DNA of 64,000 nucleotides, from the NCBI RefSeq assembly GCF_017745275.1, contig NZ_JAGHZS010000003.1:242693-306692 (forward strand). Direction: 5' to 3'. Below the pieces are notes generated by a model. The model was not told the origin of the DNA and searched no databases. It saw only the letters and a list, made by a program, of their open reading frames with translations. This document shows positions 43,940-52,320 of the stretch, one piece after another (within the stretch, counting starts at the first letter, position 1; every line of letters starts with the position of its first letter). The stretch is from Chitinophaga sp. (GTDB taxonomy: Bacteria > Bacteroidota > Bacteroidia > Chitinophagales > Chitinophagaceae). The position numbers were made by a program, and so were the translations under genes.

Positions 43940-45973
43940 ATGGAAAAAGGAGGCAATAACTTCAACAAGGGTTCAGAGAAATCACCTAAGAAAGGACCGA
44001 AGTTCAATATATACTGGGTATATGCCTTTATTGGTGTAGCCCTTTTGGCAATGAACATTTGGGGTGATAATTTTAGAGCCCCTACCAAAGAAATCAGTTT
44101 CCAGGAATTTCAGATCAACTATCTGAAACCAGGTGACGTTGATAAACTGGTGGTAGTAAACAAAAAATATGTAGAAGTCTACATAAAACCTGACTCTTTA
44201 AAAGAGGCTAAGTTTAATGGTGTTAACAAAAGCAGGTTAGGCGGCGATAATCCCGGCCCTCATTACCGCTTTACCATAGGTAGCGAAGAAAGTTTTAAGA
44301 AAGATATTGATAAGGCACAGGAAGGTATTCCGGTGGAAAACCAGGTAAAGATCTCTTACGATGAGCGTCAAAGCTGGTTTGAACCTATCTTCCAGTTGTT
44401 GTTACCGATCATTCTCATCATTGGTTTATGGATCTTGCTGATGCGCAAAATGGGTGGCCCTGCCGGTGGTAGCGGTGGCCCGGGTGGCATTTTCAATATC
44501 GGTAAATCCAAGGCTACCCTGTTCGATAAAGGAACCCGTGTAAACATCACCTTCAATGATGTTGCCGGTTTGGACGAAGCCAAGGTAGAAGTAATGGAGA
44601 TCGTGGATTTCCTGAAGAATCCTAAAAAATATACTTCCCTGGGAGGTAAAATTCCTAAAGGCGCGTTGCTGGTAGGTCCTCCGGGAACTGGTAAAACCTT
44701 GTTAGCGAAAGCAATGGCAGGGGAAGCACAGGTGCCATTCTTCTCTATGTCCGGTTCCGACTTTGTGGAGCTGTTTGTAGGGGTAGGTGCCAGCCGTGTA
44801 CGTGACCTGTTTAAACAGGCCCGTGAAAAAGCGCCATGTATCATTTTCATCGATGAAATTGACGCTATCGGTCGTGCCAGAGGTAAGAACGTAATGATGA
44901 GCAACGACGAACGTGAAAACACGCTCAACCAGTTGCTGGTAGAAATGGATGGTTTCGGAACAGACAGTGGTATTATTATCCTGGCTGCTACCAACCGCCC
45001 GGATGTACTGGATAGCGCATTGTTACGTCCAGGTCGTTTTGACCGTCAGATTTCCATCGATAAGCCAGATCTGGCCGGTAGAGAAACTATTTTTGAAGTG
45101 CATTTAAAGCCTATCAAAACTTCTCCCAACCTCGATGTGAAGAAACTGGCGTCTATGACACCAGGTTTTGCTGGCGCTGATATCGCCAACGTATGTAACG
45201 AAGCGGCCCTGATTGCAGCGCGTAAAGGCAAAAACCAGGTTGAAATGGATGACTTCAACGATGCCATTGATCGTGTGATTGGTGGTCTGGAAAAGAAGAA
45301 TAAAATCATCTCTCCGGAAGAGAAAGAAGTGATTGCTTACCACGAAGCGGGCCACGCTATCTGCGGCTGGCACCTCGAACACGCCAATCCGTTGGTGAAA
45401 GTAACGATCGTTCCCCGTGGTGTTGCGGCACTTGGTTACGCACAATATCTCCCGAAAGAACAATATTTATACAATACCGAGCAATTGCTGGACGATATCT
45501 GTATGACCCTCGGTGGCCGTGCGGTAGAGGAGCTCGTATTCGGTAAAATATCTACCGGCGCACAAAACGACCTGCAGGTAATCACCCGCATGGCGTATGC
45601 AATGGTAACGGTATACGGTATGAATGATAAAGTAGGTAATGTTTCGTTCTACGATCCTAACAGCGAACAATCCTTTACCAAACCTTACTCTGAAGAAACT
45701 TCCAGGTTGATTGACGACGAGGTGAGGAAATTGATTGCCGCCGCTTACACCAGAACCAAAGATCTGCTGACAGAAAAAATGGACCAGGTGAAAGTATTGG
45801 CAGAAGAACTGCTGAAGAAAGAAGTTTTATACCAGGCCGACCTGGAAAGACTGATCGGTAAACGTCCTTTTGACGTTCACAGAGAACATTTACTGAATAA
45901 AGAAGGTATGACTACTGATGGTGTTCATCCGTCAGATATCATCAACCCTTCTCCATCACCAGCTAATGCGTAA
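43940..45973 (+). CDS. ftsH: ATP-dependent zinc metalloprotease FtsH
   Basis: The 677 residues match FtsH, the membrane AAA+ protease. Two transmembrane helices flank a periplasmic domain (about 25-45 and 150-170). The AAA module has Walker A GPPGTGKT near 245, Walker [12 protein letters not shown] and the second region of homology ([20 protein letters not shown]). The zinc motif HEAGH is near residue 468. The tail is slightly extended and low complexity ([14 protein letters not shown]). It precedes the LutC-like gene by 8 nt. Confidence 0.97.
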   Translation: MEKGGNNFNKGSEKSPKKGPKFNIYWVYAFIGVALLAMNIWGDNFRAPTKEISFQEFQINYLKPGDVDKLVVVNKKYVEVYIKPDSLKEAKFNGVNKSRLGGDNPGPHYRFTIGSEESFKKDIDKAQEGIPVENQVKISYDERQSWFEPIFQLLLPIILIIGLWILLMRKMGGPAGGSGGPGGIFNIGKSKATLFDKGTRVNITFNDVAGLDEAKVEVMEIVDFLKNPKKYTSLGGKIPKGALLVGPPGTGKTLLAKAMAGEAQVPFFSMSGSDFVELFVGVGASRVRDLFKQAREKAPCIIFIDEIDAIGRARGKNVMMSNDERENTLNQLLVEMDGFGTDSGIIILAATNRPDVLDSALLRPGRFDRQISIDKPDLAGRETIFEVHLKPIKTSPNLDVKKLASMTPGFAGADIANVCNEAALIAARKGKNQVEMDDFNDAIDRVIGGLEKKNKIISPEEKEVIAYHEAGHAICGWHLEHANPLVKVTIVPRGVAALGYAQYLPKEQYLYNTEQLLDDICMTLGGRAVEELVFGKISTGAQNDLQVITRMAYAMVTVYGMNDKVGNVSFYDPNSEQSFTKPYSEETSRLIDDEVRKLIAAAYTRTKDLLTEKMDQVKVLAEELLKKEVLYQADLERLIGKRPFDVHREHLLNKEGMTTDGVHPSDIINPSPSPANA

Positions 45974-45981
45974 ATAGTGAT

Positions 45982-46617
45982 ATGAAGATTTCTCCTGCTA
46001 AGGAAAATATTCTGAAGAGAGTACGGAATGCGTTAAGTCAGTCAGTACAGTTGCCCTTCCCAAATTCGGAGGGCAACTCGTCTGTTTTCAGAACTGAGAA
46101 TGAGAGCCTGGAATTAAAGTTTGCAGAAGAATTTACCAGATTACAGGGGAAATTTGTTTTCTGTACGGGAAAAGGTGAACTGATAGAAAGTCTGCGTGCC
46201 CTTTGTGAAAATAAAGAATGGCACAACGTATTCTGTCAAACGCCTGCCCTGCTGAAAATGATGCACACGGAAGAATTACCCGCCCTTAACCAGGGTTCCA
46301 TGCATGAAGCAGATGCCGCCATCACCGATTGTGAATACCTGGTGGCGCGTACAGGAACAGTGGTGCTTAGTGCAGCACAACCCAGTGGCAGAGCATTGCC
46401 GGTATATGCCCCCGTACATATCATGGTGGCCTACACGCATCAATTGGTATTTGACCTGAAAGATGCGCTGAATAAGCTAAAAGATAAGTATGGTAATGAC
46501 CTCCCGTCTGCAATTTCCTTTGCAACAGGACCCAGCAGAACGGCAGATATCGAAAAGACACTGGTAGTGGGCATTCACGGCCCAAAAGAAGTATACGTAT
46601 TTTTAGTAGACGAATAG
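45982..46617 (+). CDS. LUD domain protein (LutC/YkgG-like)
   Basis: The 211 residues match the LUD (DUF162) domain: ILKRVRNALSQSVQLPFP at the start, ADAAITDCEYLVARTGTVVLSAAQPSGRALPVYAPVHIMV in the middle (quoted to show the nucleotide-like loop), and FATGPSRTADIEKTLVVGIHGPKEVYVFLVDE at the end. In lutABC operons LutC is part of a lactate-oxidising Fe-S complex, but no lutA or lutB is nearby, so this solo gene may have another role. It starts 8 nt after ftsH. Confidence 0.85.
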   Translation: MKISPAKENILKRVRNALSQSVQLPFPNSEGNSSVFRTENESLELKFAEEFTRLQGKFVFCTGKGELIESLRALCENKEWHNVFCQTPALLKMMHTEELPALNQGSMHEADAAITDCEYLVARTGTVVLSAAQPSGRALPVYAPVHIMVAYTHQLVFDLKDALNKLKDKYGNDLPSAISFATGPSRTADIEKTLVVGIHGPKEVYVFLVDE

Positions 46618-46630
46618 ATAAAAAATAGTA

Positions 46631-46712
46631 TTTAGCCTTTAGCTTTTAGCCTTTAGCAGAAAAACGAACCATCGCTTTGCTACTAAAAGCTACCCGCTAA
46701 AGGCTAAAAGTT
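46631..46712. repeat. Class A heptad palindrome (copy A5)
   Basis: The left arm has four TTAGCNN units (TTAGCCT, TTAGCTT, TTAGCCT, TTAGCAG). The right arm has GCTA-containing units complementary to them with mismatches. The centre differs from the common core. Confidence 0.7.
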
Positions 46713-46721
46713 TTTAAAGCA

Positions 46722-47549
46722 ATGGACATCCTCTTACCAGCCAATAAGAAAGTATATTTTGCCTCTGATTTTCATCTCGGTGCACCCAATGCTGTGGCCA
46801 GCAGAGAGCGTGAAAAAGTGCTCCTGCAATGGCTCGACGAGATAGAACCGGATGCGCAACATATTTTCCTGGTAGGTGATATCTTCGATTTCTGGTTTGA
46901 ATACAAACATGTCATCCCCAAAGGCTATACCCGCATCCTGGGCCGCCTGGCCGCTTTAAGTGATAAAGGAATTGGTATTTCGGTATTTATCGGGAACCAT
47001 GATATGTGGATGAATGGATATTTTGAAGATGAGCTGAATATCCCGGTGTACTATGAGCCGCAAACTTATACCATTGGTGGGAAACGGTTTTATATTGGTC
47101 ATGGCGACGGATTAGGTCCCGGCGATCATGGCTATAAAATGCTTAAAAAAGTATTCAGGAATCCATTTTGCCGCTGGCTGTTTTCTTCCCTGCATCCGGC
47201 ATGGGGCATTTCCCTGGCTAATTACTTCAGCCGTAAAAGCCGCGCAGCTACGGGGCAGGAACTGGAACACTTCCTCGGCGCAGAAAATGAATGGCTGGCT
47301 ATTTACAGTAAAGAAGTATTACAAAAAGAGCATTTCGATTATTTCATATACGGACACAGACATTTACCCCTTGATATTACCCTGTCTGATAACAGTCGCT
47401 ATATCAACCTGGGCGATTGGCTGAATTACTTCTCCTATGCTGTTTACGACGGGAACGACGTGGCTCTGAAGTTCTTTACGGATGCGGGCGAACAAGCTGC
47501 CAGAGCTGCCGGATCAGGCGTCCAGGATCTCGTGCAGGATAGGCGGTGA
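46722..47549 (+). CDS. lpxH: UDP-2,3-diacylglucosamine diphosphatase
   Basis: The 275 residues match the calcineurin-like phosphoesterase LpxH, which makes lipid X in lipid A synthesis. The five metal motifs are visible: ASDFHLG, GDIFDFWFEY, GNHDMW, FYIGHGDGLGPGD and YGHRHLP. The C-terminal 35 residues overlap the convergent recO gene and are less conserved. It sits in the rsfS-ftsH-lutC-like direction, separated by a class A palindrome. Confidence 0.92.
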   Translation: MDILLPANKKVYFASDFHLGAPNAVASREREKVLLQWLDEIEPDAQHIFLVGDIFDFWFEYKHVIPKGYTRILGRLAALSDKGIGISVFIGNHDMWMNGYFEDELNIPVYYEPQTYTIGGKRFYIGHGDGLGPGDHGYKMLKKVFRNPFCRWLFSSLHPAWGISLANYFSRKSRAATGQELEHFLGAENEWLAIYSKEVLQKEHFDYFIYGHRHLPLDITLSDNSRYINLGDWLNYFSYAVYDGNDVALKFFTDAGEQAARAAGSGVQDLVQDRR

Positions 47550-48251
47550 GTGCATTTCTGTAAAATCAGGTAAGTGCAACCTGAAAAAATCCAGGTAAGC
47601 ATACAGCAATTTTCTTCTTTTGTCTTTATTCATCGTAATTGCCGCCAGGTGCTGTACTTCCGTGCATTGGAACAGTTGGTCGGTTAATTCGCTGTTCTGT
47701 GCGTCCAGGTGATCGCTGTGATGCGGAGGTAAGTCGGTGAAAGTGCCTTCCTGTAAGTCGAGATATGGCGTGTATTCAGAAAAGCGTCCATTGAGCCGGA
47801 AACCCAGCTGCTCCCCTACTTTTAGCGTGTAATATAAAGGAAGATTAGCTACTACCGGTAATGCTGATACGTCCAGCAGTTGCAGGGTATGCTCTGTGAA
47901 GTAGTAAAGATCCAGTTGTTGTTCGGGTTGTTTCAAACACTTCTGTAGCAGCTCTATCATATATAAGGCTACCGTATTTTTCACCACGTTCAGGTGTATA
48001 GACTGATAGATATATGCCAGCTTAAATTCTGATATCCGTTGCAGATTCCTGATTTCATTGTGATATACCACCAGTTCCAGGATGTTACCTGGCTGCAGCA
48101 GGTTTCCTTTGGCTGCTTTGGGTTTGGACGAGCGCGCGCCATTTACCATGTATGACTGAACTCCAAAAAGTTCGGTAAACATAGTCACAATCAGGCTGGT
48201 ATCTCCATACCTGACCGTGCGTAATACGATGCCGCGTGTTTTATGAAGCAT
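47514..48251 (-). CDS. recO: DNA repair protein RecO
   Basis: The 245 residues match RecO, which loads RecA with RecR on gapped DNA. The N-terminal OB fold begins MLHKTRGIVLRTVRYGDTSLIVTMFTELFGVQSYMVNGAR (positions 1-40). The C-terminal part is helical; the four zinc cysteines of some RecO proteins are absent, as is usual in Bacteroidota. It is convergent with lpxH and overlaps it by 36 nt. Confidence 0.9.
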   Translation of the reverse strand: MLHKTRGIVLRTVRYGDTSLIVTMFTELFGVQSYMVNGARSSKPKAAKGNLLQPGNILELVVYHNEIRNLQRISEFKLAYIYQSIHLNVVKNTVALYMIELLQKCLKQPEQQLDLYYFTEHTLQLLDVSALPVVANLPLYYTLKVGEQLGFRLNGRFSEYTPYLDLQEGTFTDLPPHHSDHLDAQNSELTDQLFQCTEVQHLAAITMNKDKRRKLLYAYLDFFRLHLPDFTEMHSPPILHEILDA

Positions 48252-48412
48252 TGAACGATGGGCGCTTTATATGATGATGGAAACAGGAGTGCAAGTTAAT
48301 ACAAACTGCGTTAGTGAAGTGGGACATATCTGGCCAAAGCAAGATAGGCCGTATTCCGGCTGAAAGTGAAAAGCCTGCAACTGGTAGCTAAAACCAGCCG
48401 GCTCATCGCTGT

Positions 48413-48435
48413 TGGTTAACAGCTAATAGCTATTT
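48413..48435. repeat. Possible half copy of a class A element
   Basis: TTAACAGCTAATAGCTATT resembles the right arm of the class A palindromes but has no visible partner; it lies 37 nt before the MMPL gene. Confidence 0.3.
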
Positions 48436-48471
48436 TAATTACCTTTACGCCCATTAAAAAAGGAAATCCTT

Positions 48472-50883
48472 ATGTGGCAACGTTTAGCAGGCTTTGTGCT
48501 AAAATATAGATTACTGCTTCTTCTTTTACTGCTTGCCGGTACCGGCTTTATGGGGTATCATGCCAGTAAGGTTCAAATGTCTTATGATTATGTGGCTACC
48601 ATCCCGCATGATAATCCGAAATTTCTTGAATACCAGGAGTTTAAGAAAAAGTTTGGGGGAGATGGGAATGTGCTTATGCTCGCTGTGCAAACCGATAAGT
48701 TTTTCCAGGCAGATTTTTTCAAGGACTATGTTCAGTTGAACAAGGACATGAAAAATGTTTTTGCAGTAGAAAACATCATGAGTGTGCCTATGGCGATCAA
48801 CCTCGTGAAGAACGACAGCACACAAAAGCTGGAAGCGAACTTGCTGTTCAAGGGAGATCTGACTAACCAGGTAGTGATTGATAGTTTAGCAAAAACATTT
48901 AATACCCTGCTGTTTTATAAAGGCCTGTTGTACAATCCGGATACCCATGCTTATCTCATGGCTATTTATGTAAACAAGGATGTATTTAATTCACCGAAGC
49001 GTACAGCAGTGGTGAAAGAAATTACAAAGCTGGCCAATGCCTTCCAGGAGAAGCAGCATACAGAAGTACGTTTGAGCGGATTGCCGCTTATTCGTACAGC
49101 CATGGCTGTTAAGGTGGCAGATGAGTTAAAGTTGTTTCTTAAAATATCGTTTCTGTTAACAGGCTTGATCTTATTCCTGTTTTTCCGTTCGTTTGGGGCT
49201 GTACTGATGTCGATGATTGTGGTGGCTATTGGGGTGATCTGGTCGGTAGGTACTATTGTACTGATGGGCTATAAAATTACTTTGCTGACAGGGTTGATTC
49301 CTTCATTGATAGTAGTGATCGGAATTCCGAATTGCGTGTATTTTCTGAGTAAGTATCATACAGCGTATGCCAGGGATGCCAATAAAACAAGGGCGCTGGT
49401 GCACATGATACAACGGATGGGTATTGTAACGTTGTTCACCAACCTCACGGCTGCTATTGGTTTTGGTGTATTTTGTTTTACCAACAGTGCCATCCTGAAA
49501 GAGTTTGGGGTAGTAGCGGGATTGAATATTATGTTCATCTTCCTGATCTCTTTTATTTTCCTCCCTTCTGTGCTAAGTTATTTACCAGCGCCTAAGAGCA
49601 AACATACCACCTACTTGGATAATCGTTTCTTTGGTGCTATCCTGGATTTTCTAAATACGCTGGTGTTTAAGTACCGGCCATGGGTATACGGAGTTAGTAC
49701 GGTGTTGGTAATCCTGTCTATATTGGGTATGGGACGCCTGCAGTCGGTAGGTTATATGCTGGATGATATTCCGCATACTGATAAGCTGTATACAGATCTG
49801 AAGTTCCTGGAAACCAACTTCAAGGGTGTTATGCCTTTGGAAATATCGGTGGATACCAAAAAGAAAAATGGGGTGGTGAATTTACAGACCCTGAATAAGC
49901 TGGATGAGTTAACACAATTGATTGCTTCCCAGCCTGATTTCGGTCGTCCATTGTCGGTAGTGGAAGGTATCAAGTTTGCTAAACAGGCGTATTATAATGG
50001 GGATAGTTCCAACTATGCGGTGCCTAACACATTTGACCTGGGCTTCCTGGCGCCTTATCTGCGGATGAAAGGGGCAAGTACAGCGGCGGGGCCGGCGTCT
50101 ACGTTTTCGAAGCTGGTGTCGTCTTTTATGGACAGCACCAAGCAGGTAGCGCGACTGAGTGTAAATATGAAAGATGTGGGATCCCAGAAGTTGCCGTTAT
50201 TGCTGGATTCATTGCAACCTAAGGTGGCCGCGATATTTGATACGGCACATTACAAGGTTACATTTACCGGTACCAGTGTTATTTTCCAGGAGGGAACCCG
50301 GTTTATTATTAATGGGTTAATGGAAAGTATTGTATTGGCATTTGTGCTGATTATGCTGTGTATGTTGTATTTGTTCCGTTCCTGGAGGATGTTGATTATC
50401 TCCCTTATTCCCAATATTATTCCATTGATAGTAACAGCCGGTGTAATGGGTTGGGTAGGTGTGCCACTGAAGCCATCTACTGTACTGGTGTTCAGTGTGG
50501 CATTAGGGATAGCCATTGACGTTACTATTCGTTTCCTGGTGAACTTCAAGCAGGAGTTGCCGCGTCATGATTTTGATATCAGTGCTACGGTAAAACAAAC
50601 CATTCATGAAACGGGTTTGAGTATTATTTATACCTCTGCTATTTTGTTTGCAGGGTTTATGATTTTCAGTTTTTCAGAATTTGGTGGTACCAAGGCGTTG
50701 GGATGGTTAACATCTTTGACGTTGGTGGTGGCCATGATTACGAATCTGACGATATTACCGGCGTTGTTGTTGTGGATGGAGAAAGCGTTGTTGAAGAAAG
50801 CGAAAAAGAAGGAGTTATGGAAAACGCTGGATGAAGAAGAGGATATTGACATTGGGCAGTTGGGTATCAGCGATAAAGAATAG
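48472..50883 (+). CDS. RND/MMPL-family exporter
   Basis: The 803 residues have the twelve-helix layout of MMPL/HpnN-like proteins: one helix, a periplasmic domain (about 30-215), helices 2-6, a second helix after about 400, a second periplasmic domain, and five more helices. Sterol-sensing-type segments include LIPSLIVVIGIPNCVYFLSKYH and SVALGIAIDVTIRFLVNFKQE with the proton-relay Asp. The substrate is probably a lipid or other hydrophobic compound. No periplasmic adaptor or outer-membrane channel gene is adjacent. Confidence 0.87.
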   Translation: MWQRLAGFVLKYRLLLLLLLLAGTGFMGYHASKVQMSYDYVATIPHDNPKFLEYQEFKKKFGGDGNVLMLAVQTDKFFQADFFKDYVQLNKDMKNVFAVENIMSVPMAINLVKNDSTQKLEANLLFKGDLTNQVVIDSLAKTFNTLLFYKGLLYNPDTHAYLMAIYVNKDVFNSPKRTAVVKEITKLANAFQEKQHTEVRLSGLPLIRTAMAVKVADELKLFLKISFLLTGLILFLFFRSFGAVLMSMIVVAIGVIWSVGTIVLMGYKITLLTGLIPSLIVVIGIPNCVYFLSKYHTAYARDANKTRALVHMIQRMGIVTLFTNLTAAIGFGVFCFTNSAILKEFGVVAGLNIMFIFLISFIFLPSVLSYLPAPKSKHTTYLDNRFFGAILDFLNTLVFKYRPWVYGVSTVLVILSILGMGRLQSVGYMLDDIPHTDKLYTDLKFLETNFKGVMPLEISVDTKKKNGVVNLQTLNKLDELTQLIASQPDFGRPLSVVEGIKFAKQAYYNGDSSNYAVPNTFDLGFLAPYLRMKGASTAAGPASTFSKLVSSFMDSTKQVARLSVNMKDVGSQKLPLLLDSLQPKVAAIFDTAHYKVTFTGTSVIFQEGTRFIINGLMESIVLAFVLIMLCMLYLFRSWRMLIISLIPNIIPLIVTAGVMGWVGVPLKPSTVLVFSVALGIAIDVTIRFLVNFKQELPRHDFDISATVKQTIHETGLSIIYTSAILFAGFMIFSFSEFGGTKALGWLTSLTLVVAMITNLTILPALLLWMEKALLKKAKKKELWKTLDEEEDIDIGQLGISDKE

Positions 50884-50903
50884 GTTTCCTACATAAAAAT
50901 TAT

Positions 50904-50956
50904 AGCCATCGGGGTAAGCCGCCGCAGTTTTACTGCAGTTGTTTACCCCGATGGCT
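50904..50956 (+). terminator. Long hairpin after the MMPL gene
   Basis: AGCCATCGGGGTAA (50904-50917) pairs perfectly with TTACCCCGATGGCT (50943-50956); an inner CGCAGT/ACTGCAG-like stem continues it. The tail is TTGTTATT, so termination may be partial. Confidence 0.55.
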
Positions 50957-50985
50957 TTGTTATTGGCTGTAATCCGCAGTGGGCT

Positions 50986-50999
50986 GCTAAATATTTAGC
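50986..50999. promoter_or_regulatory. Perfect 14-bp palindrome upstream of the transposase-derived gene
   Basis: GCTAAATATTTAGC is a perfect palindrome 135 nt before the ATG at 51135. It could be an operator, but only one copy is seen. Confidence 0.3.
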
Positions 51000-51134
51000 T
51001 AAAATGGACAAAAAATGGCCCTGAAATAATCTAGTAGACAGCATTCAAAAGCCCTTTTCACCGCTTGTAAAAAAGGGGGGTGGATTATAATGAAAAAGTA
51101 TGAGGTTTATAATGCCATTCTAACCACATAGTTC

Positions 51135-51824
51135 ATGAAAAATAAGTACTTAAAGGGCGCTCATTTATCTGAGCGCAAATTTAAGGAGATCTTGCGGCTG
51201 TTTGCCGATGATCTGACTGCGACCCAGATAGCCAATATCAGCGGTGTAAGCAGGGTAACGATAAACAGTTATCTGAAAAAGCTTCGACACCAGATAGCCC
51301 GCTACTGTGAAACGCAGCATCCTGCGCCTGTTCCTGTTTTAACCTATGACAGCAGGCCCAGTGACCTAACCCCGGACCACGACAGCGACACGCTGGTGGC
51401 CGTAAAACCGGAAGTTGACCGGATTGTTAAGCCAGTAATTTTTGGCATCTGTAGATCCTCAGACAGGTTGCACACCGAAATTCTCCCAGATGTAAGCCGT
51501 TCCATGATTCATGCTGCTACCCGCGGTCGTTCCGTATTGGAAACCCAGGGTGCATCAGAACGTTTGCGCCGGTTTAATGGTTTGGTGGATTTAGGTCAGT
51601 ACCGCCTGTATAGATTGGGGCAAACCTCTGATACCCATCAGATGGATGATGTAGATGCTTTCTGGGGCTTAACCAAACACCGGTTGGCTAAGTTTAAGGG
51701 GTTAAACCGTAATACAGCGTATTTGCACCTGAAAGAGTGTGAATACCGGTTTAATCACCGTAATGAAGATCTGTTTATGGTATTGCTGGAGTTGTTAAAA
51801 ACATATCCACTTACCCTTTCCTGA
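51135..51824 (+). CDS. IS1016-like transposase-derived protein lacking catalytic acids
   Basis: The 229 residues follow the IS1595/IS1016 transposase layout: an N-terminal helix-turn-helix (LTATQIANISGVSRVTINSYLKKL), KPVIFGICRSSDRLHTEILPDVSRSMI in the core, and DAFWGLTKHRLAKFKGLN...YLHLKECEYRFNHR at the end. The usual first Asp (EADESYFGG region) is absent, the second (Y-T-D in relatives) reads ETQG, and the closing HINGIENFW motif reads QMDDVDAFW. The frame is intact. No terminal inverted repeats or target duplication are evident. I infer a domesticated DNA-binding or regulatory protein rather than an active transposase. Confidence 0.7.
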   Translation: MKNKYLKGAHLSERKFKEILRLFADDLTATQIANISGVSRVTINSYLKKLRHQIARYCETQHPAPVPVLTYDSRPSDLTPDHDSDTLVAVKPEVDRIVKPVIFGICRSSDRLHTEILPDVSRSMIHAATRGRSVLETQGASERLRRFNGLVDLGQYRLYRLGQTSDTHQMDDVDAFWGLTKHRLAKFKGLNRNTAYLHLKECEYRFNHRNEDLFMVLLELLKTYPLTLS

Positions 51825-52312
51825 TAAGGTATTGTGCCCCACTTTATGTGGGGCAACATTAATCTCGATTTAGATTTTGGTTGATGAGTACAGGCGGTAA
51901 TCTTGCCGCTTGTTTATTCTCATTTCTATACGTATTACATTTTGTTTTTATAAGTTAACAAAGTGTTAAAAAGTTGTTATCCGTATGTTATCACCAACTT
52001 TCCAAGCTTAATTTTTTGTTAAGATTAGTTATATTTGATGCCGGTTGAAAATTTGCTAAGGAAACTGCTTATGAGGAAGAAGTTGATTACTTCTAATGCA
52101 ATTTTATTGATGAAATCGCAATAGAGTAGCTCAATGGTTAATTATTTTAAAAGTATTATACAGTACTTTGCCAGCTCTCCGCTATTAAAAGTTATTCCAG
52201 CTTACATTTTAGTTCAACTCTCTTATTTGACGGAAACTTATTGAATTAGGGCTTTATAGCCTTGATATGGATTTTTATTTTTTAAGGTTAAGGAAACAAC
52301 AAAATCATGCTT
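51825..52312. other. Long leader region before the first SusC gene
   Basis: Holds a GCCCCAC/GTGGGGC hairpin (51836-51854, no T-run), the divergent S5 hairpin (51891-51912) and a duplicated start-like context at 52057-52078. No standard promoter was recognised. Confidence 0.45.
51871..51912 (+). ncRNA. Divergent small-RNA-like unit, copy S5
   Basis: The hairpin CAGGCGGTA (51891-51899), loop ATCT, TGCCGCTTG (51904-51912) keeps the NTCT loop and pairing rules of S1-S4. The body is absent and the box-like TAGATTTTG is only 13 nt upstream, so this may be a relic or a coincidence. Confidence 0.3.
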
Positions 52313-52320
52313 ATGAGGAA
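52057..52320 (+). repeat. Duplicated SusC start context
   Basis: TAAGGAAAC directly followed by TGCTTATGAGGAA at 52057-52078 recurs at 52289-52297 and 52308-52320, the true start of the first SusC gene, with a 10-nt spacer. The upstream ATG opens an 18-codon frame (MRKKLITSNAILLMKSQ). Confidence 0.55.

Noticed and set aside
44368..44994. 208-codon minus-strand frame inside ftsH
   Set aside because: Antisense shadow of a conserved AAA domain; Ser/Pro-rich composition typical of reversed codons.
50960..51930. Complete insertion sequence around the transposase-derived gene
   Set aside because: I found no matching terminal inverted repeats or target-site duplication; upstream and downstream hairpins are unrelated.
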